Source: Sutterella sp. (GTDB lineage Bacteria > Pseudomonadota > Gammaproteobacteria > Burkholderiales > Burkholderiaceae_F). Taken from it: DNA of 45,671 nt. A model generated the notes under the pieces. That model worked only from the letters and a program-made list of their open reading frames with translations. It had not been told where the DNA came from and ran no database searches. Numbering within the stretch: the stretch's first letter is position 1; each line of letters begins with the position of its first letter. Positions 35,005-43,772 of this stretch are shown one piece after another. The position numbers and the translations under genes are program-made. The stretch spans positions 1 through 45,671 of the forward strand of contig JAHHRG010000009.1 in assembly GCA_020025965.1 (NCBI GenBank). Direction: 5' to 3'.

Positions 35005-36240
35005 ATGAAGCGAGTATTTAATTTTGCGATGCCATTTTTACAGGCATCGTTGGTCAAACAAATTCTGATTGCCTTGGTTTTGGGCATCATTTTGGCTCTC
35101 GTGTTTCCTGCCGTTGCGGTTGAAGTTGGCTTTCTTGGCAAGGTCTTTGTGACGGCTTTGAAGGCTGTAGCTCCCGTTCTTGTTTTTGTGCTCGTGATGA
35201 GTTCCATTGCGAACCAGGATTTGCAGGCAGGCAATACGCATATCAAGCCGATTCTGGTCATGTATCTCGTGGGTACATTTGCAGCAGCTGTCGTGGCCGT
35301 GATTGCCAGTTTCCTCTTCCCGACCGAACTCTTGCTTGTTACGACTGGAGCGACGGCTACGGTTCCGGGGGGGATTACGGAAGTACTCGAAAATGTGATT
35401 TTGAATGTGGTCGACAACCCCGTTCATGCAATTGCTTCTGGTAACTACATCGGTATTTTGGCTTGGGCCATTGCCATGGGCGTCGTGCTTCGTCACGGCA
35501 AAGATTCCACCCGTGAAGTGCTGTCCGACGTAGCAACTGGTGTCGAATTTGTCGTTCGCATCGTGATCCGCTTTGCGCCGATTGGTATTTTTGGTCTCGT
35601 TTCGAGCACCTTCGCCTCGACGGGGCCTGAAGTCTTTGTCGGCTATTTGCAATTGCTCGCTGTCTTGCTCGGCTCTATGATTTTCGTTGCTTTGGTTGTG
35701 AACCCGTTAATGGTCTGGTTCTGTACGCACGATAATCCCTATCCTGATACGATCCTCACTTTGCGTGAATCTGGTGTGAATGCATTCTTTACGCGTTCGT
35801 CCGCTGCCAACATTCCCGTGAATCTTGAAATTTGCCGTCGTCTCAACCTTCCCGAGGCCACGTATTCGATCTCGATTCCTATCGGTGCAACGATCAACAT
35901 GGGAGGGGCCGCTATCACTATTACCGTTCTTGCCCTCTCTGCCGCTTACTCGCTCGGCATTCAGGTTGACGTCGCTGCGGCTATCTTCCTCTCGTTTGTT
36001 GCTGCTCTCTGTGCTTGTGGCGCCTCTGGCGTGCCGGGAGGTTCTCTGATGCTGATTCCGCTCGCTTGTGGTCTTTTTGGTATCGATCAGAGTACTGCCA
36101 TGCAAGTGGTGGCTGTGGGCTTCATCATTGGTGTCCTTCAGGACTCGGCTGAAACTGCTCTGAATTCCTCTTGCGATGCGCTCTTTACCATTGCCGTCTG
36201 CAAGCGTGCTCAGCGTCTTGAAGAAGCTCAGGCTGACTAA
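35005..36240 (+). CDS. sstT: Serine/threonine:Na+ symporter
   Basis: Inner-membrane transporter of the dicarboxylate/amino acid:cation symporter family that brings in serine and threonine with sodium. The 411-residue product has eight or so membrane segments plus re-entrant loops; the segments FFTRSSAANIPVNLEICRRL, IPIGATINMGGAAITITVLA, GASGVPGGSLMLIPLACGLF and VLQDSAETALNSSCDALFT are typical of SstT. ATG 35005 has CAGGAG 8 bases before; codons further upstream give a non-membrane extension. Single gene, followed by recQ after a terminator that lies in the 79-bp gap. Confidence 0.95.
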   Translation: MKRVFNFAMPFLQASLVKQILIALVLGIILALVFPAVAVEVGFLGKVFVTALKAVAPVLVFVLVMSSIANQDLQAGNTHIKPILVMYLVGTFAAAVVAVIASFLFPTELLLVTTGATATVPGGITEVLENVILNVVDNPVHAIASGNYIGILAWAIAMGVVLRHGKDSTREVLSDVATGVEFVVRIVIRFAPIGIFGLVSSTFASTGPEVFVGYLQLLAVLLGSMIFVALVVNPLMVWFCTHDNPYPDTILTLRESGVNAFFTRSSAANIPVNLEICRRLNLPEATYSISIPIGATINMGGAAITITVLALSAAYSLGIQVDVAAAIFLSFVAALCACGASGVPGGSLMLIPLACGLFGIDQSTAMQVVAVGFIIGVLQDSAETALNSSCDALFTIAVCKRAQRLEEAQAD

Positions 36241-36287
36241 GGTTTGATCTGATAAGAGGAACGTTTGGTTCCCCACAACAATTCATT

Positions 36288-36319
36288 AAAATAGCCGGAT
36301 TACTTCCGGCTATTTTTTT
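36288..36319 (+). terminator. Terminator of sstT abutting the recQ start codon
   Basis: Perfect 12-bp inverted repeat (36288-36299 with 36305-36316), loop TTACT, T run directly joined to the recQ ATG at 36320. A promoter-like pair TTGGTT (36265-36270) and TAAAAT (36287-36292), 16 bases apart, overlaps the left arm, so a recQ transcript could start inside the hairpin and not form it. Confidence 0.8.
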
Positions 36320-38143
36320 ATGAAACGCTTCAGCTCGCCCGACGAGGCACTCAATCAGGTCTTCGGTTACGAAGAGTTCCGCGGCTTCCAGCGAGAAGTT
36401 GTCGAGACCGTCGTGTCCGGTAAGGATGCATTGGTATTGATGCCCACAGGGGGCGGCAAGAGCCTTTGTTATCAGATTCCCGCTCTTTTGCGAGACGGTG
36501 TAGCTATAGTTGTCTCGCCACTCATTGCGCTCATGCAGGATCAGGTGGATGCACTCGAAGAAGTTGGTGTCCATGCGGCGTTTCTCAACTCTTCACAGAC
36601 CGTCGAAGAAGGGGCGCTTGTCAGACAGCGTCTTCACCGCGGTGAGCTCGACCTGCTTTATGTGGCTCCAGAACGCCTGATGACAGGATCAATGCAGGCG
36701 TTGCTTGACGAACTTACCGTTTCGCTTTTCGCTATTGATGAAGCGCACTGCGTGAGCATCTGGGGACATGATTTTCGTCCCGAATACGGTGAACTCTCGA
36801 TTTTGAGGGAGCGTTTCCCTGACGTTCCGCGTATTGCCTTGACGGCCACGGCTGACGAGAAAACGCGTGAAGAGATCGTTGGAAAGCTTCTGCTTAATCC
36901 AACCCCCTTTGTCGCGAGCTTTGACCGCCCAAATATCTTTTACCGAATCGTTGACAAGCGTGACGTTCGCAAACAATTGCTCGAATTCATTCGTTATGAA
37001 CACGAAGGCGATAGTGGTATTGTTTACTGCCTATCGCGTCGTTCGACAGAAGAACTCGCTGCCTATCTCGAAGGCTTCGGAATTCGTGCGTTGGCGTATC
37101 ACGCTGGAATGCTGCCTGAGGAACGTGCTCGTAATCAGGCACAGTTCCTTCGTGAGGATGGGATTGTTATGGTGGCGACCATTGCTTTCGGGATGGGGAT
37201 CGACAAACCCAACGTGCGTTTTGTAGCGCATGTGGACATGCCAAAGTCCATTGAAGGGTATTTTCAGGAAACGGGACGTGCGGGACGTGATGGACTCCCG
37301 GCTGATGCTTGGATGGCCTACGGTCTGCAGGACGTTATTAATCAGCGCTATTTTATCGATTCAAGCGATGCCGACGAGTTCCATAAGCAACTTTGTACGC
37401 AAAAATTGGATGCAATGCTCGGGTTCGCGGAAGCACCCGACTGCCGTCGTCAGCGTTTGTTGGCTTATTTTGGAGAAAAATCAGAACCTTGCGGTCATTG
37501 CGATAATTGTGTGACGCCTCCCGAGATGCTCGATGTGACGGTAGCTGCTCAGAAGTTTGTCTCATGCATGTACCGTGCTCAGAAAGCAAGCGGTGTGGCT
37601 TTCGGTGCCAAGCACATCATCGACATTCTCTCTGGCAATATGACGGAAAAAGTGGCTCGATTCGGTCACGATAAGCTGAGTACTTGGGCAATCGGTACTG
37701 AGATGTCGGATCGCGAATGGCGAATGGTTCTGCGTCAGCTGATTGCTCGACACATCGTTTTAGTTGATGCACTTAATCACAATATTCTTCAGCTCGGTCC
37801 TTTAGCTGGCAAGCTCTTTAAAAAGGAGATTGAGGTTGGTGTCAGGAAGCGTGTAGTGGAAAGACGAAAAAGAAATACCTCGTCCGAGCGATCGGCTGCA
37901 CTCTTGGCCAATATGTCCTTGAGAAGTCAGAAACTTTTTGAAGCACTTCGTCAGTGGCGAAGTCAGACGGCAAAAGACTTGGGCAAACCACCGTATGTGA
38001 TTTTTAAGGATACTACGCTCCTTGAAATCGCGAACGAACGGCCAGCGACGGAAGACGAACTTCGTCAGATCTCGGGCGTGGGCGAAAAGAAACTGCTCAA
38101 TTACGGCGACGACGTTTTGAGAATCGTGGCCGAAGAAAACTAA
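36320..38143 (+). CDS. recQ: ATP-dependent DNA helicase RecQ
   Basis: 3'-5' DNA helicase of the RecF recombination pathway. The 607-residue product (E. coli 609) has all parts: helicase core with Walker A TGGGKS at residues 43-48, DEAH at 140-143, TATADEKTR and the QETGRAGRDGLPA motif VI; the RecQ C-terminal zinc region with Cys in APDCRRQRLLAYFGE and CGHCDNC; the winged helix; and a C-terminal HRDC domain (LFEALRQWRSQTAKDLGKPP). The ATG matches the family start, yet no Shine-Dalgarno sequence is possible since a T tract precedes it directly. Confidence 0.97.
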   Translation: MKRFSSPDEALNQVFGYEEFRGFQREVVETVVSGKDALVLMPTGGGKSLCYQIPALLRDGVAIVVSPLIALMQDQVDALEEVGVHAAFLNSSQTVEEGALVRQRLHRGELDLLYVAPERLMTGSMQALLDELTVSLFAIDEAHCVSIWGHDFRPEYGELSILRERFPDVPRIALTATADEKTREEIVGKLLLNPTPFVASFDRPNIFYRIVDKRDVRKQLLEFIRYEHEGDSGIVYCLSRRSTEELAAYLEGFGIRALAYHAGMLPEERARNQAQFLREDGIVMVATIAFGMGIDKPNVRFVAHVDMPKSIEGYFQETGRAGRDGLPADAWMAYGLQDVINQRYFIDSSDADEFHKQLCTQKLDAMLGFAEAPDCRRQRLLAYFGEKSEPCGHCDNCVTPPEMLDVTVAAQKFVSCMYRAQKASGVAFGAKHIIDILSGNMTEKVARFGHDKLSTWAIGTEMSDREWRMVLRQLIARHIVLVDALNHNILQLGPLAGKLFKKEIEVGVRKRVVERRKRNTSSERSAALLANMSLRSQKLFEALRQWRSQTAKDLGKPPYVIFKDTTLLEIANERPATEDELRQISGVGEKKLLNYGDDVLRIVAEEN

Positions 38144-38146
38144 AGT

Positions 38147-38183
38147 AAAAAAACGCGGCAGTTGTGAAACTGTCGCGTTTTTT
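38147..38183. terminator. Bidirectional terminator after recQ
   Basis: 16-bp inverted repeat with one G-T pair (38148-38163 with 38168-38183), loop GTGA, flanked by A and T tracts; shared with the converging SDR operon. Confidence 0.93.
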
Positions 38184-38207
38184 GTCGAGGCTTTACTGAC
38201 GGTCAAC

Positions 38208-38990
38208 CTAAGTCTGGTTATTCGCGTCTATTCTCGGTTTTTGCTTACGCTTGGCGAGAATTTTGTCAAAGAGCCAGTTAGGTAGCATGCGAAGAATCTT
38301 TGCAAGGACGCCCATCTGCCAAGGAAGAACACAGTAAGAGGTACCAGCGTCAATCTTCTTGACGGCAAGTGCTGCAAATTCGTCCGCAGTCAGAATGAAA
38401 GGCATCTTGTACGGGTTCTTCGCCGTCAACGGCGTCTTCACAAAGCCCGGACAGATCGTTTGTACGCGCAGACCGACTTTACCGAGTTCTACACGGAGGC
38501 TTTCCGTATAGGTAATGACGGCCGATTTGCTTGCACAATAGGCTTCAGAGCCAGGGAGGCCGCGAATGCCAGCAACGGAGCCGATCCCGACCAACTGACC
38601 GCAGCCACGCTTTTTCATCGGCTCGATGAAGGCGTGGAAGGTATACGCCATGGCGAAGACATTGGTTTTGTAGACGTTTTCGAGAACGTCCAAGTCTTCG
38701 TAGTACTCCGTTTTCACACCGTGGGAAATGCCTGCATTGGCAATTACGATATCGGCGCCGCCCGTGAGTTCTTCAAACTTTCGGGCGACAGCGAGAATCT
38801 CATCGCGGTTCGTTACATCGGCGGGAAGCGCGATATAACGAGACTTGTCGCCAGGGAGCGAGTCAATGACGGCACGGAGTTTTTCCGGATTTCGGGCAAC
38901 GAGACCGATTGTATCTCCGCGTTCGGCGTACTGCCGAGCAATGGCAGCTCCGATCCCGCTGGAGGCACCGGTAATGAAAACATTGGCCAT
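38208..38990 (-). CDS. Short-chain dehydrogenase/reductase (SDR)
   Basis: NAD(P)-dependent oxidoreductase of 260 residues with unknown substrate. Classical SDR marks are present: cofactor motif TGASSGIG at residues 7-14, NAG at 85-87, and catalytic Ser138, Tyr151 and Lys155 (YCASK). The C-terminus is basic (ILAKRKQKPR) with a hydrophobic stretch before it, so membrane association is possible. ATG 38990 has AGGA about 8 bases upstream. Fourth and last gene of the argS - SPOR - dsbA - SDR operon; this order is conserved in many Burkholderiales. Confidence 0.92.
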   Translation of the reverse strand: MANVFITGASSGIGAAIARQYAERGDTIGLVARNPEKLRAVIDSLPGDKSRYIALPADVTNRDEILAVARKFEELTGGADIVIANAGISHGVKTEYYEDLDVLENVYKTNVFAMAYTFHAFIEPMKKRGCGQLVGIGSVAGIRGLPGSEAYCASKSAVITYTESLRVELGKVGLRVQTICPGFVKTPLTAKNPYKMPFILTADEFAALAVKKIDAGTSYCVLPWQMGVLAKILRMLPNWLFDKILAKRKQKPRIDANNQT

Positions 38991-39028
38991 GAATAAATCC
39001 TGAGGTGAGTTATATCTAGCCGATCGAA

Positions 39029-39673
39029 TTAGCCCTGCATTTCCAGGCGACACTTTTCGATCAGAAAGTCGATGACGGCAGGCGTTCCTTCACGCGTACC
39101 GACAAGGTGCGGACCTGTTGTGTAACGGCCACCTACGCCGACCATTGGCGTGCTGTCAATACGGTAACTCTGCCAGAGTTTCGTGGCACGTTGAGCGTTA
39201 GTCATTACACCGAAAGAGTTGTAGGCATAACGCCACTTTTGGGGATTGACCCCGTTCTCAACCATAAAGGCCTGAATATCATCATCAAGCGTATCAAAGG
39301 AGTACGGATGCGTTTCGTAGTAGACGCTTTGGAAGAAGCGGTTGCTCAACTTACCCTTCAGACCGAGCATTTCGAGGGCGAAGAAGGTCTTGGTGAGCGG
39401 AAGTTGACGGGGCGTCCATGCCACTGGACAGATAACAACTTCGACATCGTCGGGAGCCGTTTCAACCCAACGTTCAAATGTTGGTTGGAACTGGAAACAG
39501 TGCGGACAGGTATACGCAAAGAATTCGACAACTTGAATCTTCTTAGTAAAAGTTGGAACGGAGGGTTCAATGATGAGATATTCCGAACCAGCGGTATAAG
39601 TCTCAGCTCCGAAAGCCGTACTGGTGACGGGAGCTAGCATTCCGGCGCAAAGAAGGTTACGTCGTGAAAGCAT
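39029..39673 (-). CDS. dsbA: Thiol:disulfide interchange protein DsbA
   Basis: Periplasmic oxidase that introduces disulfide bonds into exported proteins. The 214-residue product has a signal peptide (MLSRRNLLCAGMLAPVTSTA, cleavage near residue 23 after FGA), a thioredoxin fold with the active site Cys56-Pro-His-Cys59 in FFAYTCPHCFQFQP, a helical insert, and the cis-proline segment DSTPMVGVGGRY. The RR in the signal resembles a twin-arginine start, though without the full motif. Length and motifs are as usual for betaproteobacterial DsbA. It follows the SPOR gene by 24 bp and precedes the SDR gene. Confidence 0.95.
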   Translation of the reverse strand: MLSRRNLLCAGMLAPVTSTAFGAETYTAGSEYLIIEPSVPTFTKKIQVVEFFAYTCPHCFQFQPTFERWVETAPDDVEVVICPVAWTPRQLPLTKTFFALEMLGLKGKLSNRFFQSVYYETHPYSFDTLDDDIQAFMVENGVNPQKWRYAYNSFGVMTNAQRATKLWQSYRIDSTPMVGVGGRYTTGPHLVGTREGTPAVIDFLIEKCRLEMQG

Positions 39674-39697
39674 GTTGAAAATTCCTTATCGTAAAAC

Positions 39698-40243
39698 TCA
39701 GCGGTGCGTCACGACCGTCGAGCGGATGTTTGCATTGTTTAACTGGGTTTGAACTTCTTTGGCTTCTTGGTTGGTTTCGTAGGGACCTACGCGAACCAGC
39801 CAGAGGTCTTTGGACTGAACGATAGTCGCAGAAAAGAGATTCATGGCCAATTCGGCTCGTTGATTCTCTGCGGTCTGACGATTACGATAAGCTCCCGTTT
39901 GAAGCCAGTAGGTAACGGGAGTGACCTTCCCCGGGTTGATAGCCTTGCCGCTCTTGTCGCGAGCGGGTTCGGAAGAAGCATCGGCCACATTCACCGTCTT
40001 GACGGCGTTATCAAGACCGGCAATAGCCTCTGTTTCCGAGGGCGAATTCAGGCGGCGGTTGGGGTCGACGCTACCAGCCAATTTCTTGGCTGGATCCACG
40101 TCGGCCGTGACCTTTTGAACCTTTTCCATAAAGGGGCGTGGGCTGTTGTAAATGAGAACGGCAGCAGTGGCTGCGATACCCAAACCGACCATTACCCCGA
40201 TGAGGAAGCCGGCAAAACCGATTGAAAAATTGCTTTTGGCCAC
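39698..40243 (-). CDS. SPOR-domain membrane protein (FtsN-like)
   Basis: Bitopic inner-membrane protein of 181 residues with one N-terminal helix (residues 8-31, GFAGFLIGVMVGLGIAATAA), a periplasmic Pro/Ala/Lys linker and a C-terminal SPOR domain (about residues 108-181: TYWLQTGAYRNRQTAENQRA, LWLVRVGPYETNQEAKEV) that binds denuded glycan strands at the division septum. The layout is that of FtsN, and Burkholderiales place such a gene right after argS; whether it is the essential FtsN is an inference. It is 19 bp downstream of argS. Confidence 0.9.
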   Translation of the reverse strand: MAKSNFSIGFAGFLIGVMVGLGIAATAAVLIYNSPRPFMEKVQKVTADVDPAKKLAGSVDPNRRLNSPSETEAIAGLDNAVKTVNVADASSEPARDKSGKAINPGKVTPVTYWLQTGAYRNRQTAENQRAELAMNLFSATIVQSKDLWLVRVGPYETNQEAKEVQTQLNNANIRSTVVTHR

Positions 40244-40262
40244 TCTCGAAATCCTTTAAAGG

Positions 40263-42005
40263 TTAGGCTTCTTCACGGCGAGCCATGTATTCCGGCGCGC
40301 TAATACCCAAGAGACTGAGACCGTTGGCGAGGACTTGTCGAGTGGCGGCAAGAAGGGCAAGGCGAGCGTTGCGTTCGGCTTCGTTGTCCGTCAAAACTCG
40401 TTCGGCGTTATAGAAGGTGTGGAAACTCGCGGCGAGATCCTTCAGATAGTAGCAAAGCATGTGTGGAGCATTATCTTTGGCAGCTTGCGTGAGAAGAGCT
40501 GGGTATTCGGCGATTTTCGCCATGAGCTGACCTGCCTGTTCGCTCGTCAGGCTGGAAAGGTCAGCTTTGATGAGTTCTTCCTTCGAGGGAACCGTGTAGC
40601 CCTTGTCGGCGGCGGCTGCGAAGATGGAGCATATACGGGCATGAGCGTACTGCAGATAGTAAACCGGGTTTTCGTCACTCTTCTGCTGGGCAAGATTGAT
40701 GTCGAAGACGAATTCTGCGTCGGCTTTTCGAGCAACGAGGAAGAAACGCGCGGCATCACGGCCTGCCATGTCAACGAGGTCGCGCAAGGTCACGTAGTTG
40801 CCGGAGCGCTTGCTCATCTTGACGGGTTGCCCATCCTTTACGACAGAAAGCATCTTGTGGAGAATATATTCAGGGAAGGTCACGGGGATCGTGAAGCCGA
40901 GAGCCAAGGCACAGCACTGAAGACCGCAACGAACGCGAGCGATCGTGCCGTGGTGGTCGGAACCCTGAATATTGACGGCCTTTGTGAAGCCGCGTTCAAA
41001 CTTTGCTAGATGATAGGCGACATCGGGAACAAAGTAGGTAAACGTACCGTCGGCCTTGCGCATGACGCGGGGCTTGTCGTCAACGATACCGAGATCCTTG
41101 CAATCGGGCGTCTTGAGCCAAAGAGCGTCTTCCTTTTCTTCCGTACGGCCGGAATCAATCATGGCCTGGACTGCAGCGGCAACGCGGCCAGAGGAATAAA
41201 GGGATGATTCGAGGTAGAAGTTGTCGAACTTCACGCCGAGAGCGGCCAAGTCGTCGTCCTGTTCGTTGCGGAGATAGGCAACGCCATAACGACGGATCGT
41301 GTCGGTATCGTTCAAATTGCCGGTGGATTCGATCACCGTACCGTCATGGGCGTGCACAGGCTTCTTGTCGAGGTAATCCTGAGCAATGGAAATGACGTAT
41401 TCACCGTGGTAGGCGTTTTCCGGCAATTCGATTTCTTCGCCCTGAATCTGACGGGCGCGAAGCTTGATAGATTCGGCGAGATTGCTGATCTGAACACCAG
41501 CATCGTTGTAGTAAAACTCGCGCATCACCTTCCAGCCTTGCGTACTGAGGATATTAGCAAGCACATCACCCAAAGCCCCCTGGCGAGCGTGACCGAGATG
41601 AAGCGGGCCGGTCGGATTGGCAGAGACGAATTCGAGAAGAACGGATTCGTTCTTGTGAGTGTCGTTACGACCGAAAGCTGTACCAGCGGTCAGTACCTGA
41701 CGGACAATGTTCTGACGAGCACTGTCCTGAAAGCGCATGTTGATGAAACCGGGGCCAGCGATGTCGATAGACTTGATGAGCTTGTCAAAGTCGGCATTGG
41801 CCTTGAGAGCGGCAACAATCTGATTGGCAATTTCTCTCGGATTTTTCTTCAGAGTGCGGGCAAGATGCATGGCAACAGTACAGGCGATATCGCCGTGTTC
41901 CGGGCTCTTGGGGCGTTCGAGAACGACGTTGACGTCGTTGACACCCATTGTGCCGAGGGCTTCTGTAATGAGGGAAACGAGAGCTTCTTTCTGAGAATCG
42001 GGCAT
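40263..42005 (-). CDS. argS: Arginyl-tRNA synthetase
   Basis: Class I aminoacyl-tRNA synthetase that charges tRNA-Arg. The 580-residue product has the N-terminal additional domain, the HIGH-type motif HLGH at residues 136-139 (SANPTGPLHLGHARQG), the KMSK-type loop KMSKRSGN, and the C-terminal DALR anticodon-binding domain with QYAHARICSIF. Start ATG at 42005; no strong Shine-Dalgarno sequence is seen. First gene of the four-gene operon argS - SPOR - dsbA - SDR; the operon promoter must lie in the 169 bp towards folE2. Confidence 0.98.
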   Translation of the reverse strand: MPDSQKEALVSLITEALGTMGVNDVNVVLERPKSPEHGDIACTVAMHLARTLKKNPREIANQIVAALKANADFDKLIKSIDIAGPGFINMRFQDSARQNIVRQVLTAGTAFGRNDTHKNESVLLEFVSANPTGPLHLGHARQGALGDVLANILSTQGWKVMREFYYNDAGVQISNLAESIKLRARQIQGEEIELPENAYHGEYVISIAQDYLDKKPVHAHDGTVIESTGNLNDTDTIRRYGVAYLRNEQDDDLAALGVKFDNFYLESSLYSSGRVAAAVQAMIDSGRTEEKEDALWLKTPDCKDLGIVDDKPRVMRKADGTFTYFVPDVAYHLAKFERGFTKAVNIQGSDHHGTIARVRCGLQCCALALGFTIPVTFPEYILHKMLSVVKDGQPVKMSKRSGNYVTLRDLVDMAGRDAARFFLVARKADAEFVFDINLAQQKSDENPVYYLQYAHARICSIFAAAADKGYTVPSKEELIKADLSSLTSEQAGQLMAKIAEYPALLTQAAKDNAPHMLCYYLKDLAASFHTFYNAERVLTDNEAERNARLALLAATRQVLANGLSLLGISAPEYMARREEA

Positions 42006-42111
42006 AACTTACAAGAAATACAAAAAGTCGTGAGTCGACGTTAATTTAACAGTGTACCCGTGTCGTTCGGTCACTGCATAGGTCGGAACTCGATAAGTTT
42101 TTTCAAAAAAT

Positions 42112-42145
42112 GTTTCGGCCCGTCGTCAAAATGGCAACGGGCCGA
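42112..42145 (-). terminator. Probable terminator of folE2
   Basis: TCGGCCCGT at 42115-42123 pairs with ACGGGCCGA at 42137-42145 (9 bp). On the minus strand six T follow the stem after a 5-base gap. It lies 30 bp after the folE2 stop codon. Confidence 0.6.
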
Positions 42146-42174
42146 TTTGAACTTCTCTCGCAGACGCTTTATTC

Positions 42175-42969
42175 TCAGTCGTTTCGACCAGAAATAAAGG
42201 CGTAAGCAGAGTGGTTGTGAATGGATTCGAAATTTTCCGCCTCGACGTAGTATGTCTTGACACGTTCGTCGTGACGGAAGGTGTTGGCCATGTCGCGCAC
42301 CAAGTCTTCGACGAACTTCGGATTGTCGTAAGCGTATTCCGTCACGAATTTTTCGTCGGAGCGTTTCAGACGGGACCAAAGTTGGCAAGAGGCAGATTCT
42401 TCGCTCACTGAAATCTGTTGCTCGAGACTCATCGGAGCCTTAAGTGTTACGGAGGAGACGAGGTGTGAACGCTGATTGTGAGCACCGTAACGGGAAATTT
42501 CCTTCGAGCACGGGCAGAGACTCGTCACTGGGGTCTTCGTTTCCTGTTTGACCGTGATTTCACCGTTCTGGGAATTGGCGATCCAAGCGGCTTCATAATT
42601 CATGATGCTCGTCAGCTTACTGACAGGCGCTGTCTTGCGAATGAAGAACGGAAAACGGATTTCAATCGTGCCTTCAACAGCTTCGAGGCGCTCAAGCATC
42701 TCAACGAGAAGGTGTTCAACGCCATGAACGTCGAGCGGTTCGCGGTGTTCTTCGAGAAGCGCAACGAAACGCGACATATGAGTACCTTTCTGATCGGCTG
42801 AGAGACCGACGGTCATACAAAACGTGGCAACGGTATGCAAGGGACCGTTGGAACTCGCCACGACGATCGGGAGCTTGACACCGCGAACGCCGACGCGATC
42901 AATAGCAATGTTACGGGGATCTCGCGTCGACTGAACGTCGGGGAGAGTGGAGATAGTTTCTGCTTCCAT
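42175..42969 (-). CDS. folE2: GTP cyclohydrolase IB (FolE2)
   Basis: Metal-dependent enzyme opening GTP to 7,8-dihydroneopterin triphosphate, first step of folate synthesis; FolE2 replaces the zinc-only FolE in many betaproteobacteria. The 264-residue product has VGLSADQKGTHMSRFVALLE (KGTHMSRF from residue 61), the metal-ligand cysteine region SLCPCSKEIS (Cys152, Cys154), and GAHNQRSHL. The start ATG has GGAAGTG about 9 bases before. The leader carries an 8-bp hairpin next to that ribosome site. Single gene; FolE2 is often induced when zinc is short, but I see no convincing Zur box. Confidence 0.96.
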   Translation of the reverse strand: MEAETISTLPDVQSTRDPRNIAIDRVGVRGVKLPIVVASSNGPLHTVATFCMTVGLSADQKGTHMSRFVALLEEHREPLDVHGVEHLLVEMLERLEAVEGTIEIRFPFFIRKTAPVSKLTSIMNYEAAWIANSQNGEITVKQETKTPVTSLCPCSKEISRYGAHNQRSHLVSSVTLKAPMSLEQQISVSEESASCQLWSRLKRSDEKFVTEYAYDNPKFVEDLVRDMANTFRHDERVKTYYVEAENFESIHNHSAYAFISGRND

Positions 42970-43391
42970 ATTTCGACACTTCCAAAACCGTTGAATCGGA
43001 GGCTAAACCGACGGTTTTGTTTTAATCTGAGCAATTTATCGATAGGCCACGTTATCCTTGTTTCGAGGACTTTTTTTAAGTCAAAGATCTGGTTTGCGAT
43101 CCTTTTAAGGAACAAGGGACGAAAAGACCATTATTGTTGGTTAGATATCTTACAAAAAACCGCGTCATTCTTGGCGAAAAAATCGCAATTCACCCTAAAA
43201 ATTCGGCTGAAATCTTACAAATCGAAGCGATTTCTAGACTTGAGAAAATCGAAAAGCGCCCCCATGTGAGAAAAGTAGTTTTCGCAAGATTTCCACTCTT
43301 ATAATGAGAATGGGAGGTGAGTTGCTTAAAAGAGAGCTTCTTTGTCCCAATAAAGGAGCTCTTGCAAATCAAAATAACAACGGAGAAGTGT
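42970..43391. other. Intergenic region between folE2 and a small membrane-protein gene
   Basis: 422 bp between divergent genes, AT-rich. I see no gene of typical composition in it. It holds the folE2 leader hairpin (42984-43018), a small GACTT/AAGTC hairpin at about 43068-43082, and a -10-like TATAAT at 43300-43305 suited to the plus-strand gene at 43392, with no good -35 box. Confidence 0.5.
42984..43018 (-). other. Leader hairpin of folE2
   Basis: AAAACCGT at 42984-42991 pairs with ACGGTTTT at 43011-43018, with a possible inner TCGG/CCGA stem. In the folE2 mRNA the hairpin ends right beside the GGAAGTG ribosome site, so it could affect initiation. Confidence 0.55.
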
Positions 43392-43772
43392 ATGCCGCTT
43401 TATGTATTCCAGACTTCGGGCAATCCCATTGTGCGCGTGCTTGTAAGTCTTGCCTTTCTTGCTGGGCTGATTGCTTTGGCCGTCGTGATGTTGCCCGTTT
43501 TTTTGGGGTTGATTTGCGTCGTGCTGGTGCTCGGTCTTCTTGCTTGGGCCTGGGGCGCATATCAGCGCAAGAAATATGGCGACCCGTTTGATCCATATCT
43601 GCGCACCATGCAGCAGACGGCTCAGCGTCGAACGCATGCTGAACATACCGAAAGACACAATGCGGCTACCGGTCAGACGACGGCCACCGATACCGTTGTT
43701 CGCATTGAAACAAGCGATAACAAGAAATGGAAGATGAATGACGTTGAAGATATTCAGGAAGATCGTCGTTAA
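43392..43772 (+). CDS. Small membrane protein of unknown function
   Basis: 126-residue protein not recognised. Two adjacent hydrophobic segments fill about residues 12-31 and 32-52 (VLVSLAFLAGLIALAVVML, then LGLICVVLVLGLLAWAWGAY), forming a helical hairpin, followed by a positive stop (QRKKYG) and a long polar, Thr/His/Arg-rich and finally acidic tail (VEDIQEDRR) that is probably cytoplasmic. ATG 43392 has GGAG 6 bases before. It ends exactly where the cardiolipin synthase gene ends on the other strand, with no space for a terminator. Confidence 0.72.
   Translation: MPLYVFQTSGNPIVRVLVSLAFLAGLIALAVVMLPVFLGLICVVLVLGLLAWAWGAYQRKKYGDPFDPYLRTMQQTAQRRTHAEHTERHNAATGQTTATDTVVRIETSDNKKWKMNDVEDIQEDRR

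Noticed and set aside
42835..43269. Plus-strand open frame of 144 codons crossing the folE2 start and the intergenic region.
   Set aside because: It overlaps a certain gene and has a low-complexity, Lys/Ser/Arg-rich translation without a ribosome site.
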